DNA of 23,504 nt from positions 1 to 23,504 of the IMG/VR virus record IMGVR_UViG_3300047276_000045. One strand, 5' to 3'. Positions 23,396 through 23,504 of this stretch are shown one piece after another. Each line of letters starts with the position of its first letter. Position 1 is the stretch's first letter. Position numbers and translations under genes: made by a program. The stretch is from a virus. The notes beneath the pieces were generated by a model. It saw nothing but the letters and a program-made list of their open reading frames with translations, made no database searches and was not told where the DNA came from.

Positions 23396-23504
23396 TTAGA
23401 CTCCGCCCATCGGGATGACAAGGCTGCGCTTACCGCGACGAGCCAAAGTCGGGTTTTCTCCAACAATGCCCTTTTCCCGGGGACGACCGGGGCCAGCCTG
23501 AAGC
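23396..23504 (-). CDS. Partial C-terminus of an unidentified gene upstream of portal
   Basis: The frame runs off the window and ends with TAA at 23396-23398, four bases before the portal ATG. About 35 residues are visible: GPGRPREKGIVGENPTLARR, then GKRSLVIPMGGV. It is Gly/Arg-rich and basic with an aliphatic end. T7 gene 7.3, a small tail/host-range protein, lies at this place; the short basic Gly-rich end would fit a gp7.3-like protein, but this is only positional inference. Confidence 0.55.
   Translation of the reverse strand, partial: LQAGPGRPREKGIVGENPTLARRGKRSLVIPMGGV

Noticed and set aside
1-23504. tRNA genes, CRISPR arrays, insertion sequences or integrase
   Set aside because: No cloverleaf pattern, regular spacer repeats, transposase or recombinase motifs were recognised on either strand.

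Overview
This window is the structure-and-packaging half of a T7-like podovirus (short-tailed, Autographiviridae-type gene order). Every convincing gene lies on the minus strand, so transcription runs from high to low coordinates. The order matches T7 genes 8 to 19: end of an unidentified gene, portal, scaffold, major capsid, tail tubular A, tail tubular B, gp13-like core-assembly protein, three internal virion (ejection) proteins, T7-type tail fibre, small genes, terminase small and large subunits. The T7 scheme is established knowledge. The assignments here rest on motifs and order read from the sequence, not on a database search. The standard genetic code is used, with several GTG starts and one TTG start. 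The lipoprotein signal peptide in one small gene implies a Gram-negative host. The host cannot be named. No RNA polymerase, DNA replication genes, endolysin, integrase, tRNA or CRISPR array is present, so early genes and lysis enzymes must lie outside the window.

Region 1, 20.6-23.5 kb: partial gene, portal, scaffold, then three very small overlapping genes (a two-helix membrane protein, a short amphipathic protein and an out-of-frame lipoprotein). T7 has no such set between scaffold and capsid. It looks like a lysis or envelope cassette. Region 2, 19.28-20.60 kb: the major capsid gene, with a strong hairpin terminator candidate on each side and an approximately 180-base untranslated leader. 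Region 3, 5.8-19.27 kb: tightly coupled tail-tube, internal-core and tail-fibre genes, mostly overlapping or spaced by a few bases. Several stop codons sit inside the next gene's Shine-Dalgarno sequence. Region 4, 3.65-5.76 kb: a coiled-coil/one-helix protein resembling XhlA-type holin accessory proteins, a small beta-rich protein, an AT-rich probable receptor-binding or carbohydrate-binding protein, and an unknown 78-residue protein. Region 5, 0.28-3.66 kb: terminase small and large subunits, followed by six small genes. One of these is a 39-residue gene with strong coupling signals, one is a small HNH nuclease, and one is an HExxE metallopeptidase-like protein. Region 6, 1-279: no gene, with a GC-rich island, short repeats and a nested hairpin.

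Together the genes build the procapsid (portal, scaffold, capsid), add the tail (tubular A and B, fibre), load the ejection core (gp13- to gp16-like) and package DNA (terminases, perhaps HNH). The most unusual parts are the nested small-gene cassette before the capsid, the second carbohydrate-binding tail protein with a different base composition, the overlooked 39-residue gene, and the structured non-coding left end.
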